This document shows, in pieces, positions 51,042 through 59,599 of a stretch of 64,000 nucleotides of DNA. The stretch is from positions 186,001 through 250,000 of the forward strand of contig NZ_JYJA01000037.1 in assembly GCF_000956465.1 (NCBI RefSeq). Reading direction: 5' to 3'. The position numbers were made by a program, and so were the translations under genes. How positions within the stretch are numbered: position 1 is the stretch's first letter; each line of letters opens with the position of its first letter. This DNA is from Microbacterium trichothecenolyticum (lineage in GTDB: Bacteria > Actinomycetota > Actinomycetes > Actinomycetales > Microbacteriaceae). Under the pieces are notes generated by a model that was not told where the DNA came from, made no database searches, and saw only the letters and a list, made by a program, of their open reading frames with translations.

Positions 51042-52310
51042 TCACGGGTACAGGCCGCGCAGGCGGTGGGCGTCGGCGACGCGCTCGACGGCGATCACGG
51101 TCGCCGTCTGGCGGAGGGAGCGTCCGGTGCGCTGCGCCTGGGTGTGCACGTGCGCCCAGCTCTCCGACATCCGTTCCCGGAGGCGCTCCTCGACCTCGCG
51201 GCTCGTCCAGCGGTAGGCCTGGTTCGCCTGCGCCCACTCGAAGTAGCTGACGATGACGCCACCGGCATTCGCGAGGATGTCGGGGACGACGACGATGCCG
51301 CGCTCGCGGAACACGTCGTCGGCTTCGGGCGTCGTCGGGCCGTTGGCCCCTTCGACGACGATGCGCGCCTGGACGCGGTGGGCGTTGCCGGCGTGCAGCA
51401 CTCCCTCCACGGCGCACGGTGCGAGCACGTCTACGCGCAACTCGAGCAGCTCGGCTCCGTCGATCGGCTGGCCGCCGGCGAACCCGACCACCGATCCGGT
51501 GCGGGCGACATGCGTCTCGAGGGCGTCGATGTCGAGCCCGCCGTCAGCGTGGAGCGCTCCGTACTGGTCGCTCACCGCGACGACACGGACTCCGGATGCC
51601 GCGAGCAGGCGCGCCGCGCCGGCACCGACCTTCCCGAAGCCCTGCACCGCGGCGGTCGGGCGATATGGGAGCAGCCCGTAGGAGCTCAGCGCCTCGAGGG
51701 CGACCACGGTCACGCCCACGGACGTGGCGTCGGCGCGGCCGAGGGATCCCCCGAGCGCCAGCGGCTTACCGGTGACGGTGCCCGGGAGGGTGACGCCGCG
51801 GCCGGTGGAGACGGTGTCCATGATCCAGGCCATCGTCTGCTCGTCCGTGCCGATGTCGGGTGCCGGGATGTCGCGCTCGGGGCCGATGAACTCGCCCAGC
51901 TCGCTGGCGTAGCGGCGGGTGACCCGTTCGAGCTCGGCCTGCGAGTGTGAGCGCGGGTCGATCGTGACGCCACCCTTCGCCCCGCCGTAGGGGATGTCGA
52001 CCAGCGCGCACTTCCACGTCATCCACATCGCGAGAGCGCGCACCTCATCGAGGTCGACGCCGGGGCTGAAGCGGATGCCGCCCTTGGCGGGGCCGCGCGA
52101 CAGGTTGTGCTGCACACGGTGGCCCGTGTACAGCACGATCGACCCGTCGTCGCGCCGCAGCGGCACGCTGACGGTCATCTCCCGGCGGGGCCGGGCGAGC
52201 ATCTCGTAGAGGCCGTGGTCGAGCTCGAGGTACGCGGCGGCGTCCGAGAGCTGGCGCCGCGCAGAGGCGAGCGGCGAGGTGATGATCGGGATGGGGGCGG
52301 TGAGCGTCAT
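51042..52310 (-). CDS. Glutamate/leucine/phenylalanine/valine dehydrogenase family, probable glutamate dehydrogenase
   Basis: A 422-residue dehydrogenase that interconverts an amino acid with its 2-oxo acid and ammonia. 'GPAKGGIRF' contains Lys76, 'WKCALVDIPYGGAKGG' contains Lys100 and Lys112, and 'AVQGFGKVGAGAARLLA' is the NAD(P) motif. Length fits glutamate dehydrogenase. In this operon it could recycle ammonia released by oxidation of an amine or deaminate an amino acid. Confidence 0.85.
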   Translation of the reverse strand: MTLTAPIPIITSPLASARRQLSDAAAYLELDHGLYEMLARPRREMTVSVPLRRDDGSIVLYTGHRVQHNLSRGPAKGGIRFSPGVDLDEVRALAMWMTWKCALVDIPYGGAKGGVTIDPRSHSQAELERVTRRYASELGEFIGPERDIPAPDIGTDEQTMAWIMDTVSTGRGVTLPGTVTGKPLALGGSLGRADATSVGVTVVALEALSSYGLLPYRPTAAVQGFGKVGAGAARLLAASGVRVVAVSDQYGALHADGGLDIDALETHVARTGSVVGFAGGQPIDGAELLELRVDVLAPCAVEGVLHAGNAHRVQARIVVEGANGPTTPEADDVFRERGIVVVPDILANAGGVIVSYFEWAQANQAYRWTSREVEERLRERMSESWAHVHTQAQRTGRSLRQTATVIAVERVADAHRLRGLYP

Positions 52311-52365
52311 TGCAGTTGCCTTCTTCGTATCGATCGGATCGGTGGGTCTGACAGGCGGGCGTCGG

Positions 52366-52446
52366 TCAGTCGTAGCCGAGGACGACGACAGCCTCGGTGA
52401 TGGGGTCCCACTGGTCCTCGATCGCCGACGCGTCATGCGGGTCCAT
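52366..52446 (-). CDS. 26-residue mini-protein in the monooxygenase operon
   Basis: An open frame of 26 codons, 'MDPHDASAIEDQWDPITEAV' followed by VVLGYD. Its ATG overlaps the monooxygenase stop codon (ATGA), so ribosomes could re-initiate directly. It is acidic and has no membrane segment. It is too short to assign; a small accessory peptide or a leader are possible. Confidence 0.45.
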   Translation of the reverse strand: MDPHDASAIEDQWDPITEAVVVLGYD

Positions 52447-53771
52447 CACGCCACCGCCTCGGGCACCGGGTGGCTCTCGCGGATCTCGCGGGCTTCCGTC
52501 TCGCGGGCGGCGGCGAAAGCGTCGAGCAGCCGCTCGGTGTCGGCCATCTGGTCGTTCCAGATCGCGCGCACGATGTCGATGCGGTGTTCGTCGTCCTGCA
52601 GGCCACCGAGGTACGCCGCGACGCCGGCGAAGCCGCCGTCGGCCGCCTCGTGCAGCGCGATCATACGGATGGCGAGCTTCGCCTGCACCCCGTAGACCGG
52701 GATCTGCGGGCCTCGCGGGGCCGCCATGCCGATGTAGTAGAGCTTCTCGAGGCCCTTCGGGACGACGCCTCCGGCGTAGCGGAGCGGCGCGCCGTAACGG
52801 CGCTCGACGAGCTCGTCGGCCAGGAACGGCAGGCTTGAGTGGAAGCCCGTCGCCCACAGGATCGTGTCGTACTCGCGGGCAGTGCCGTCGATGAAGTGCA
52901 CGGTGGCGCCGGCGATGCGCTCGATGCCGGGGCGCACCGTGACGCGGCCGTGCTGCAGCCAGTAGAGCAGCAGGCTGTTGACGACCGTGCTGCCCTCGGC
53001 GAGGGTGCGGTGCTTCGGCACGGGAAGTCCCGGGTAGTCCTTGGCCTCGCCGATCGAGACGCGAGCCAGTAGCCGCGAGATGAGGTCCTGCTCATCGGGC
53101 GCGAATTCGGCCAGCCAGGCGACCTCCTGCCGCGGGACGCCGAAGTACGACTTCGGCTGGAAGTAGGTGCCCTCGCGGATCACGATGTCGACGTCGTAGC
53201 GGTGCTGGGCGGCGTCGACCGCGAGATCGCAGCCGGAGTTGCCGGCGCCGACGACGAGCACGCGCGTGCCGTCGATGTCGCCGGTGTTGCGGTACGACCC
53301 GGAGTGCACCTGCGTGCCGGTGAAGTCGGCCGCGACCGCGGGTGTCCTCTGGTCCCACAGGTGCCCGTTGCCGACCAGCACGCCGTCGTAGTCGATGCGC
53401 TCGCCGGTGTCGAGGGTCACGGTCCAGCCGGCCGATCCGACGGGGCCGTCGGTGGCGATGGGCGTGACCGAGACGACGGCGGTGTTGAACCGGATCACGT
53501 CGTAGAGGCCGTGGTGCCGGGCGTACGACTCGATGTACTCGCGCACCTGGTCGCGGCGCGGGAAGTGCGGGTAGCCGGCCGGCATCGGGAAGTCCTCGAA
53601 GTGCGTCATGTCGCGCGAGGTGATCAGGTGCAGGGCGTCGTAGTCGGTGTGCCAGTGGCCACCGACCCGGTCGGTCTTCTCGAAGCAGTCGGCTTCGTAC
53701 CCGGCCTGGCGCAGCTGCTGCAGGGCCGAGATGCCGGCGGCGCCGGCACCGATAACCGCGTAGCGGGTCAT
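52446..53771 (-). CDS. Flavin-containing monooxygenase (FMO-type N/S-oxygenase)
   Basis: A 441-residue two-dinucleotide-fold flavoenzyme. FAD motif 'VIGAGAAG' (6-13), the class B FMO signature 'FTGTQVHSGSY' (150-160) and the NADPH motif 'VVGAGNSG' (173-180) are all intact, as is the 'ATGF'-type 'WATGFHSSLPF'. FMOs oxygenate amine or sulfur centres, for example trimethylamine in bacterial Tmm. The downstream HPS/PHI genes suggest that formaldehyde is produced, favouring an N-methyl substrate. GAAGGAAACGAC precedes the ATG. Confidence 0.87.
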   Translation of the reverse strand: MTRYAVIGAGAAGISALQQLRQAGYEADCFEKTDRVGGHWHTDYDALHLITSRDMTHFEDFPMPAGYPHFPRRDQVREYIESYARHHGLYDVIRFNTAVVSVTPIATDGPVGSAGWTVTLDTGERIDYDGVLVGNGHLWDQRTPAVAADFTGTQVHSGSYRNTGDIDGTRVLVVGAGNSGCDLAVDAAQHRYDVDIVIREGTYFQPKSYFGVPRQEVAWLAEFAPDEQDLISRLLARVSIGEAKDYPGLPVPKHRTLAEGSTVVNSLLLYWLQHGRVTVRPGIERIAGATVHFIDGTAREYDTILWATGFHSSLPFLADELVERRYGAPLRYAGGVVPKGLEKLYYIGMAAPRGPQIPVYGVQAKLAIRMIALHEAADGGFAGVAAYLGGLQDDEHRIDIVRAIWNDQMADTERLLDAFAAARETEAREIRESHPVPEAVA

Positions 53772-53843
53772 GTCGTTTCCTTCGTTTTGGGGTGTTCGTG
53801 CTTGTGAACGACGTTATGAGCGTGTGCGGCAGAGGGAAAGACT

Positions 53844-53866
53844 CAGTCTCTGATGAGAGATAAAGG
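53844..53866. promoter_or_regulatory. LysR-type operator before the monooxygenase operon
   Basis: The dyad TCTCTGATGAGAGA lies 73 bp upstream of the monooxygenase start. The 23-bp site matches the one at 58540-58562 in most positions, in the same orientation, and sits at almost the same distance from its minus-strand gene. Confidence 0.6.
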
Positions 53867-53898
53867 TTTCTCCTATGGCATTTTCAGGGCAGGAAGAC

Positions 53899-53937
53899 GG
53901 ATGCTGCACCCCGCCCGAACGGCGGGGTGCAGCATCC
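53899..53937. terminator. Hairpin ending the ABC transporter operon (GGATGCTGC family)
   Basis: 17-bp perfect arms (GGATGCTGCACCCCGCC) with a 5-base loop lie 14 bp after the last permease stop codon. They separate the transporter operon from the monooxygenase operon. Confidence 0.8.
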
Positions 53938-53951
53938 ACGAACCGGCGTGT

Positions 53952-54596
53952 TCAGGCGTGCGCGCGCGAGAGCCGGCGTTCGACGCCGACCGAGAGCCAC
54001 GTGGCCGGAACAGCGATCGCGGCGTAGATCAGGCCGGTGACCGAGTAGACGGCAAGGTACTCGAAGGTGATGTTGCTGATCTGGTACGCCTGGCTCATCA
54101 GTTCGTTGACCGAGATCGAGTAGGCGAGCGATGTCGCCTGGAAAGACATGATCGCCAAGCCCATGAGCGCTGGGATCGCCGATCTCAGCCCTTGCGGCAG
54201 CACGATGCGCGTGAACGACGTGGAGCGCGGCAGCCCGAGGGCGGATGACGCCTCCGTCTGCCCGCGCGGCACCGACTGGATGCCGGCGCGGATCATCTCG
54301 GAAGAGTAGGCGCCCGCCGAGAAGGTCAGGCCGATCACGGCCGCCCAGAAGTTCTCGAACAGGATGCCGAGGGCCGGGAGCCCGAAGTACACGATGTACA
54401 GCACGACGAGGGCCGGGATGCCGCGGCCGATCTCGACGACGATGAGCGCTGGCCAGCGCAGCCACGGCCGCACCGAACTCACCCCCAGCGCGAAGACGAG
54501 GCCGATCGCGTAGCCGAAGACGACGGAGAGCACCGTGAGCTGCAGGCTCACGACGAGTCCTTGCAGGAGTCGCGGGAGGTATTCGACGATGTCCAT
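53952..54596 (-). CDS. Amino-acid-type ABC transporter permease 2
   Basis: A 214-residue HisM/GlnP-type permease with five helices. The EAA loop 'EMIRAGIQSVPRGQTEASSALGL' contacts the ATPase. It probably forms a heterodimer with the permease encoded upstream, whose stop it overlaps by one base (TGATG). Confidence 0.88.
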   Translation of the reverse strand: MDIVEYLPRLLQGLVVSLQLTVLSVVFGYAIGLVFALGVSSVRPWLRWPALIVVEIGRGIPALVVLYIVYFGLPALGILFENFWAAVIGLTFSAGAYSSEMIRAGIQSVPRGQTEASSALGLPRSTSFTRIVLPQGLRSAIPALMGLAIMSFQATSLAYSISVNELMSQAYQISNITFEYLAVYSVTGLIYAAIAVPATWLSVGVERRLSRAHA

Positions 54597-55237
54597 CACT
54601 GCGCCTTCCTCAGTCGCGTATCGAGTCGTCGCGCCGCGATCGCGATCGGGATGCTGACGATCAGGTACACCGCCGCGGCGATGAAGAACGGCAGGATGCC
54701 GGCCGTCGCGGGGTTCTGACGGGCGAACATGTTCGCTGCGAACACCATGTCGGCCACCCCGATCGTGGAGGCGATCGACGAGTCCTTCAGCAGTGACAGC
54801 AGGAGCGTGGTGATCGACGGGAGCGCGGTGCGCAGCGCCTGCGGCGCGAGGATCCTGCCGAACGTGGTGCGGGTGCCGAGGCCGAGCGCGGCCGCCGCTT
54901 CGCCCTGCCCACGTGGGAGCGTCGTGAAGCCGCCGCGGTAGATCTCGGCGAGGTAGGCGCTCGAGATGATCCCGAGGCCGATGACTGCGGCGGTGAGCGA
55001 GTCGAGCCGGATCGAGCCGATCTGCACTCCGAAGTAGATGAGGAACAGCCACACGATGGGCGGGATGCCGCGGATCAGGTCGACGACGAAGCGGATGGTC
55101 GCGCGCAGCGGCGCCCACTTCGACCGCAGGCCGAGCATGATCGGGACGCCGCCGATCGCGCCGATCACGAAGGCCAGGGCCGTCACGAGCAGCGTCATCG
55201 GCAGTCCCATGAGGACGGCAATGAGTGCGTCCTGCAT
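54596..55237 (-). CDS. Amino-acid-type ABC transporter permease 1
   Basis: A 213-residue HisQ/GlnP-type permease with five helices and the EAA loop 'AEIYRGGFTTLPRGQGEAAAALGLG'. It lies one base after the ATPase stop codon. The ATG at 55237 fits the family length. With its partner, the ATPase and the binding protein it makes a complete importer. Confidence 0.88.
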   Translation of the reverse strand: MQDALIAVLMGLPMTLLVTALAFVIGAIGGVPIMLGLRSKWAPLRATIRFVVDLIRGIPPIVWLFLIYFGVQIGSIRLDSLTAAVIGLGIISSAYLAEIYRGGFTTLPRGQGEAAAALGLGTRTTFGRILAPQALRTALPSITTLLLSLLKDSSIASTIGVADMVFAANMFARQNPATAGILPFFIAAAVYLIVSIPIAIAARRLDTRLRKAQ

Positions 55238-55238
55238 G

Positions 55239-56024
55239 TCAGCGATCCAGCACGGCGCTGAGGAAGCGACGGGTGCGCTCCTCGCGGGGGTCGGCCATGA
55301 TCCGGGCGGGGTCACCCTCCTCGACGATGTGCCCCTCGGCCATCACCACGAGGTGGTCCCCCACGTCGCGGGCGAACGACATCTCGTGGGTCACCACGAT
55401 CATCGTCATGCCCGCGTCGGCGAGCTCGCGCATCACCGCGAGCACCTCGATGCCGACCTCGGGGTCGAGCGCGCTCGTGGGCTCGTCGAAGAGCATCGCG
55501 CGGGGGTCGAGAGCGAGCGCCCGGACGATCGCGATGCGCTGCTGCTGGCCGCCGGAGCACCGGCTCGGGTGCTGGTGTGCCTTGTCCTTCAGGCCGACGC
55601 GTTCGAGCAGTGTCAGTGCACGCGCCTCGGCCTCTTCGCGACTGCGTCCGAGGATCTTCTCCTGAGGAAAGGCGACGTTTCGCAGGACCGAGAAGTGCGG
55701 GAACAGGTTGAACGACTGGAAGACCATGCCGACCTGCCGGCGCAGCTCGAGCAGCTGTCGGTCCTTGACCTTGCGGCCGGCCTCGATGGTCTGAGTGCCG
55801 ACGGTGATGGTGCCCTTGTCGGGCGTCTCCAGCAGGTTGACGCAGCGCAGCAGCGTGCTCTTGCCGGAGCCGGAGGGGCCGATCAGCGCGGTGACGCTGC
55901 CGGGTTTGACCGAGATGGAGATGTCGTCGAGCACGAGGTTGTCGCCGTAGCTCTTCGACAGGTGCGAGATCTCGACACCCGCATGGGCGATCGCGTTGCT
56001 CTGGGTGATCAGTCCGGGGTTCAT
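55239..56024 (-). CDS. Amino-acid-type ABC transporter ATP-binding protein
   Basis: A 261-residue GlnQ/HisP-type ATPase. Walker A 'GPSGSGKST', signature 'RCSGGQQQRIAIVRAL', Walker B 'AMLFDEPTSALDPE' and the switch 'VTHEMSFARDVGDH' are complete. It powers uptake of the unknown polar substrate of this cluster. Confidence 0.92.
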   Translation of the reverse strand: MNPGLITQSNAIAHAGVEISHLSKSYGDNLVLDDISISVKPGSVTALIGPSGSGKSTLLRCVNLLETPDKGTITVGTQTIEAGRKVKDRQLLELRRQVGMVFQSFNLFPHFSVLRNVAFPQEKILGRSREEAEARALTLLERVGLKDKAHQHPSRCSGGQQQRIAIVRALALDPRAMLFDEPTSALDPEVGIEVLAVMRELADAGMTMIVVTHEMSFARDVGDHLVVMAEGHIVEEGDPARIMADPREERTRRFLSAVLDR

Positions 56025-56080
56025 GGGGACTCCTCGGGAATGGTGCCGGGCGCCGGCATCTCGCCGGCGCCCGGATCCTG

Positions 56081-56950
56081 TCAGCGGATGGAGGTCTCGG
56101 CGACGTCGGCCGGTACGAGCAGGCTGGCCGGCAAGTCGTAGTCGGCCAGCACCTCCTCGAGCGTTCCGTCCTCACGGAACTGGTTGATGTGCTCGCTGAT
56201 CGCATCCGACAGCGCCGAGTTCTCCTTGGCGATCGGGAACGCGATGATCGGCATCGAGGTGGTGATCGCGATCCGCTCGTCGACCTCGGCCGGCTCGACC
56301 TTGTAGTCGGTGCCCGCGTAGGCGACCGTGGCGACCGCGTAGCCGTCGAGCGCGGCCTGGATGCGCCCGCTGAGGAGGTCCTGCTTGGTCTCGACCGTGC
56401 CCGGGTAGGTCTTCAGGTGGTCGCCGAGCACGGCGCTCATGTCGGCTTCCCACGAGAACCCGGCGACGCTGCCGACATCGCCGGCGGACTCCAGCTCGGT
56501 GACCGTGGTGAGGCCGTCCTTGGAGATGATGCCCATGCTGTCGTAGAAGGTCGGCGCCGTGAACCCGACCTGCTCGGCGCGGGCCTCGGTGACGTACCAG
56601 CCGCCAGTGATCAGGTCCGCCTTCTTCTGCTCACTGATCATCGGGATGCCGTTGGCGTACGTGATCGGCACGAATGCGATGTTCAGGCACTCGGCCGCCG
56701 CGATCTTCTTGACGAGGTCGATCTCGAGCCCTGCCGCGTCAGACCCCTTCGTCTGGGTGTAGGGCAGGTTCTCCGGGACGCCGACGGTGAGGGTGCCGGC
56801 GGTGTAGGTGGTGAGGCCGTCGTGGGCGGGCTCGCAGCTCGCATCGACGGTGGATGCCGACGCGTTGGCGCATCCGGCGAGTGCGAGGCCGGCGAGGCTC
56901 AGGGCGGCGATGGCGGCCGCCATTCGGCGCGGGAAGGTGCGGGTGTTCAT
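56081..56950 (-). CDS. Amino-acid-type ABC transporter substrate-binding lipoprotein
   Basis: A 289-residue solute-binding protein with a lipobox 'ALAGCAN' (Cys27) that anchors it outside the membrane. The two-lobed SBP_bac_3 fold is visible from 'LTVGVPENLPYTQTKGSDAAGLEIDLVKKI' to 'SEHINQFREDGTLEEVLADY'. Members bind polar amino acids or similar zwitterions. The exact ligand is not evident, but it probably feeds the monooxygenase pathway. Confidence 0.88.
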   Translation of the reverse strand: MNTRTFPRRMAAAIAALSLAGLALAGCANASASTVDASCEPAHDGLTTYTAGTLTVGVPENLPYTQTKGSDAAGLEIDLVKKIAAAECLNIAFVPITYANGIPMISEQKKADLITGGWYVTEARAEQVGFTAPTFYDSMGIISKDGLTTVTELESAGDVGSVAGFSWEADMSAVLGDHLKTYPGTVETKQDLLSGRIQAALDGYAVATVAYAGTDYKVEPAEVDERIAITTSMPIIAFPIAKENSALSDAISEHINQFREDGTLEEVLADYDLPASLLVPADVAETSIR

Positions 56951-57027
56951 CGGGTTCTCTTCTCTGTGGGGGTGGTGCTGTGGGTGCGGGTGGTGCGGGT
57001 TTCTGATCGAGGGCGGACGGGGACGTG

Positions 57028-57750
57028 TCAGACGGCGGTGAGGCCGCCGTCGATGGTGAAGACGGAGCCGGTGACGAACGACGCGGCAGGCGAGATCAGG
57101 TACTCGACCAGCGGCGAGATCTCGTCGGCGTGCGCGCGGCGGCCGAGCGGCGTGAGCGAAGACGTCCCTCCGGCGGGCTCGTCGTCGTTCATGGCGGTCG
57201 AGACGCCTCCCGGGCAGATGACGTTGACGCGGGCCCGCGGTGCGAGCTCGACGGCCGCGACACGGGTCAGAGCGATCACGGCGGCCTTCGACGCCGCGTA
57301 GGCGCTATAGCCGGCGCTGCCGACGAGCGCCGCAGTGGACGACACATTCACGATCGATCCGCCGGTCACGAGGAGCGGGGCGATCGCGCGGATGCCGAGG
57401 AACGCCCCGTGCACGTTCACCCGCTCGTGCAGCCGCCAGCTGTCGAGGCTGGTGTCGGCGATGGCGCTGTAGCGCAGGATCCCGGCGTTGTTCACGAGCG
57501 CGCGCACCCGGTGCTTCGCGCCGGACAGCTCGGCGGCAAGCTCCGCCCACGACTCCTCGTCGGTGACGTCGAGGTGGCGGTACACCGCATCGCCCCCGGA
57601 GGCCCGCAGCACGGCGGCCGTGTTCTCGCCCTCCTCGTCGAGCACGTCGGTGAGCACCACCCGGGTCCCGCCGCGTGCGAGGTGTGCGGCGTGGGCGGCG
57701 CCCTGGCCGCGCGCGGCACCCGTGATGACGATCGTGTCGGGGGCGCTCAT
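57028..57750 (-). CDS. Short-chain dehydrogenase/reductase A
   Basis: A 240-residue classical SDR. 'TGAARGQG' (10-17) binds NAD(P), 'NNAG' and 'IVNVSS' follow, and the catalytic YxxxK is Tyr149-Lys153 in 'YAASK'. '[12 protein letters not shown]' and 'FTIDGG' complete the family pattern. Substrate unknown. It overlaps the second SDR gene by 4 bp. Confidence 0.87.
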   Translation of the reverse strand: MSAPDTIVITGAARGQGAAHAAHLARGGTRVVLTDVLDEEGENTAAVLRASGGDAVYRHLDVTDEESWAELAAELSGAKHRVRALVNNAGILRYSAIADTSLDSWRLHERVNVHGAFLGIRAIAPLLVTGGSIVNVSSTAALVGSAGYSAYAASKAAVIALTRVAAVELAPRARVNVICPGGVSTAMNDDEPAGGTSSLTPLGRRAHADEISPLVEYLISPAASFVTGSVFTIDGGLTAV

Positions 57751-58463
57751 CGGATCACATCCCCGCCCGAGAGTACGACTGTCTCCCCGGTCATGAACGC
57801 GACCGCGTTCGGCGTGGAGAGCAGCAGCACCCAGTCCGCGATCTCTTCGGGCTGTGCGACCCTGCCGAGCGGAATGCCGGCGGCGGCAGCATCCATCCGT
57901 CCCGTCGCGGCGTTTCCCGGCGTCGCGACCCAACCCGGCGCGATGCCGTTCACCCGGATGCCCGCAGGGGCCAACTCGAGGGCCAGAGCCTTCGTGAGCA
58001 TCACGACCGCAGCCTTCGAGGCGCCGTAGAGCAACTGGCCGGGCGAGACCGTGAACGCGTCGACCGATGCGAAGTTGACGACGGCAGAGCCGTCGACCAG
58101 CCGGGGGCGGGCCGCGGCGATCACGTTCAGGATGCCGAGCACATTGATGTCGAAGATCCGCCGGTAGGTCGCCTCGTCGTAGGTCTCGAGGCTCGTGGGA
58201 GGGTAGACGCCGGCGATGTTCGCCACGGCGTGGATGGGCTCGCCGGCCGGCAGCAACTCCCCGAGGACGCGCTCGAGGGCATCGCGGGAGCGCACATCTG
58301 CGACGGCGGAGAGGTATGCCCCGGGCTCGCTCCCGTCCACGCCGCTCTCGACGACATCGAGGCCGACGACCCGCCATCCCGAGCGCAGGAACGTCTGGAC
58401 GGTGGACAGCCCCATCCCCGATGCTGCTCCCGTGACGACGACGGTGCGCTGAGTGCCCTGCAT
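57747..58463 (-). CDS. Short-chain dehydrogenase/reductase B
   Basis: A 238-residue classical SDR. 'TGAASGMG' (11-18), 'NIAG' and the catalytic 'YGASK' are intact, and '[12 protein letters not shown]' follows. It is the first gene of the transporter operon, 77 bp downstream of the LysR-type operator. Two adjacent SDRs suggest successive oxidation steps on one or two alcohols. Confidence 0.87.
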   Translation of the reverse strand: MQGTQRTVVVTGAASGMGLSTVQTFLRSGWRVVGLDVVESGVDGSEPGAYLSAVADVRSRDALERVLGELLPAGEPIHAVANIAGVYPPTSLETYDEATYRRIFDINVLGILNVIAAARPRLVDGSAVVNFASVDAFTVSPGQLLYGASKAAVVMLTKALALELAPAGIRVNGIAPGWVATPGNAATGRMDAAAAGIPLGRVAQPEEIADWVLLLSTPNAVAFMTGETVVLSGGDVIR

Positions 58464-58539
58464 GTGAGTTCCGACCTTTCGCTGCGTTGTTCGCTGTTGG
58501 GAACCCAGTGCACCAGTCCAGAAAAGGCAGGGCAATGCT

Positions 58540-58562
58540 TTGTCTCAGATGGTAGACATAGG
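58540..58562. promoter_or_regulatory. LysR-type operator between SDR B and lysR
   Basis: The core TGTCTCAGATGGTAGACA has the T-N11-A dyad of LysR regulators (TGTCT...AGACA). It lies 26 bp before the regulator start and 77 bp before SDR B, and matches the site at 53844-53866. Confidence 0.65.
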
Positions 58563-58587
58563 TTGAACCTTGAGAAAGGAGCCCAGG

Positions 58588-59517
58588 ATGGCGCTTCCCA
58601 CCGTCCGCCAGCTCGAGTACTTCGTCTCGGCGGCCCGTGTCGGAACGTTCGCGGGAGCGGCGGCCGAGCATCACATTGCGCAGCCCAGCCTCTCGGAGCA
58701 GATCAGTGTGCTGGAAACCTCGCTCGGCGTGGCGCTCTTCACCCGGACGTCACGACGACTGCTTCTGACCGATGCAGGCAAGCAGCTGCTCCCGCTCGCC
58801 GAGCGCACGTTGAGCGATGCGCGGGAGTTCTCGGAGTGGAGCAGGCGGCTGCGATCGCTCGAAGAGGGCACTGTCTCGTTCGGCACCTTCAACAGCGCGC
58901 ACCTGTATCTGCTCACCGATCTGATCCGCGAGTTCCACGAGCTGTACCCCTCGGTGCGCATCCAGGTGGTCGGACTCAACTCGTCAGAGGTGGCCGACGA
59001 AGTGCGCGAGGGGCGGCTCGAGGCCGGGCTGGTGCAGCTGCCGATCGACGACCGCGAACTCGAGCTGACGCCCTCGGTGTTCCGCGATCAGGCCGTGTAC
59101 GTGTCGCGGAACCCAGAGCACACAGTCGGGCCGATCGACATCGTGACCCTCGCCTCGCGCCCCCTCATCCTGTCCGAGGCGCGGTGGTCGCACGACGACC
59201 CGCTGCGTGTGTCCCTCACCGAGCGCGCACAGCGCGAGGGCGCCGTCATACACCCGATCGTCGAGGTGGAGTTCCAGACCCACGCACTCGAACTCGCCGC
59301 CCAGGGCGTCGGGGACTCCCTGGTCTCCTTCCACGTCGGGCGCCCGTTCATGAAGGCGCGCGGCCTCTCATGGGCGCCGCTGGACCCGCCCATCGTCGAG
59401 CACTACGCCTTCGTGACACGTCGGGGCGGCGCCATCTCACCGGCCACGGCGCAGTTCATGCGGCTCGCGCACCGCATCCTGCAGCGCATCGCACGGGAGG
59501 CGCCCTCGATCTCCTGA
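58588..59517 (+). CDS. LysR-family transcriptional regulator
   Basis: A 309-residue regulator. The winged-helix domain occupies about 1-65 ('[20 protein letters not shown]' through '[20 protein letters not shown]'), and a periplasmic-binding-like effector domain follows from about 90. AAAGGAG lies six or seven bases before the ATG at 58588; an upstream TTG at 58570 is less likely. It is divergent from the SDR/transporter operon and is probably the activator of both operons of this regulon. Confidence 0.9.
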   Translation: MALPTVRQLEYFVSAARVGTFAGAAAEHHIAQPSLSEQISVLETSLGVALFTRTSRRLLLTDAGKQLLPLAERTLSDAREFSEWSRRLRSLEEGTVSFGTFNSAHLYLLTDLIREFHELYPSVRIQVVGLNSSEVADEVREGRLEAGLVQLPIDDRELELTPSVFRDQAVYVSRNPEHTVGPIDIVTLASRPLILSEARWSHDDPLRVSLTERAQREGAVIHPIVEVEFQTHALELAAQGVGDSLVSFHVGRPFMKARGLSWAPLDPPIVEHYAFVTRRGGAISPATAQFMRLAHRILQRIAREAPSIS

Positions 59518-59599
59518 CGAGGCAAGCCCGTACGTATCGGACGGATGACCATCGGGGGCGTGTACCGAGAACGGTCAAGCCTGCTGGCAGGCGAGGGCG

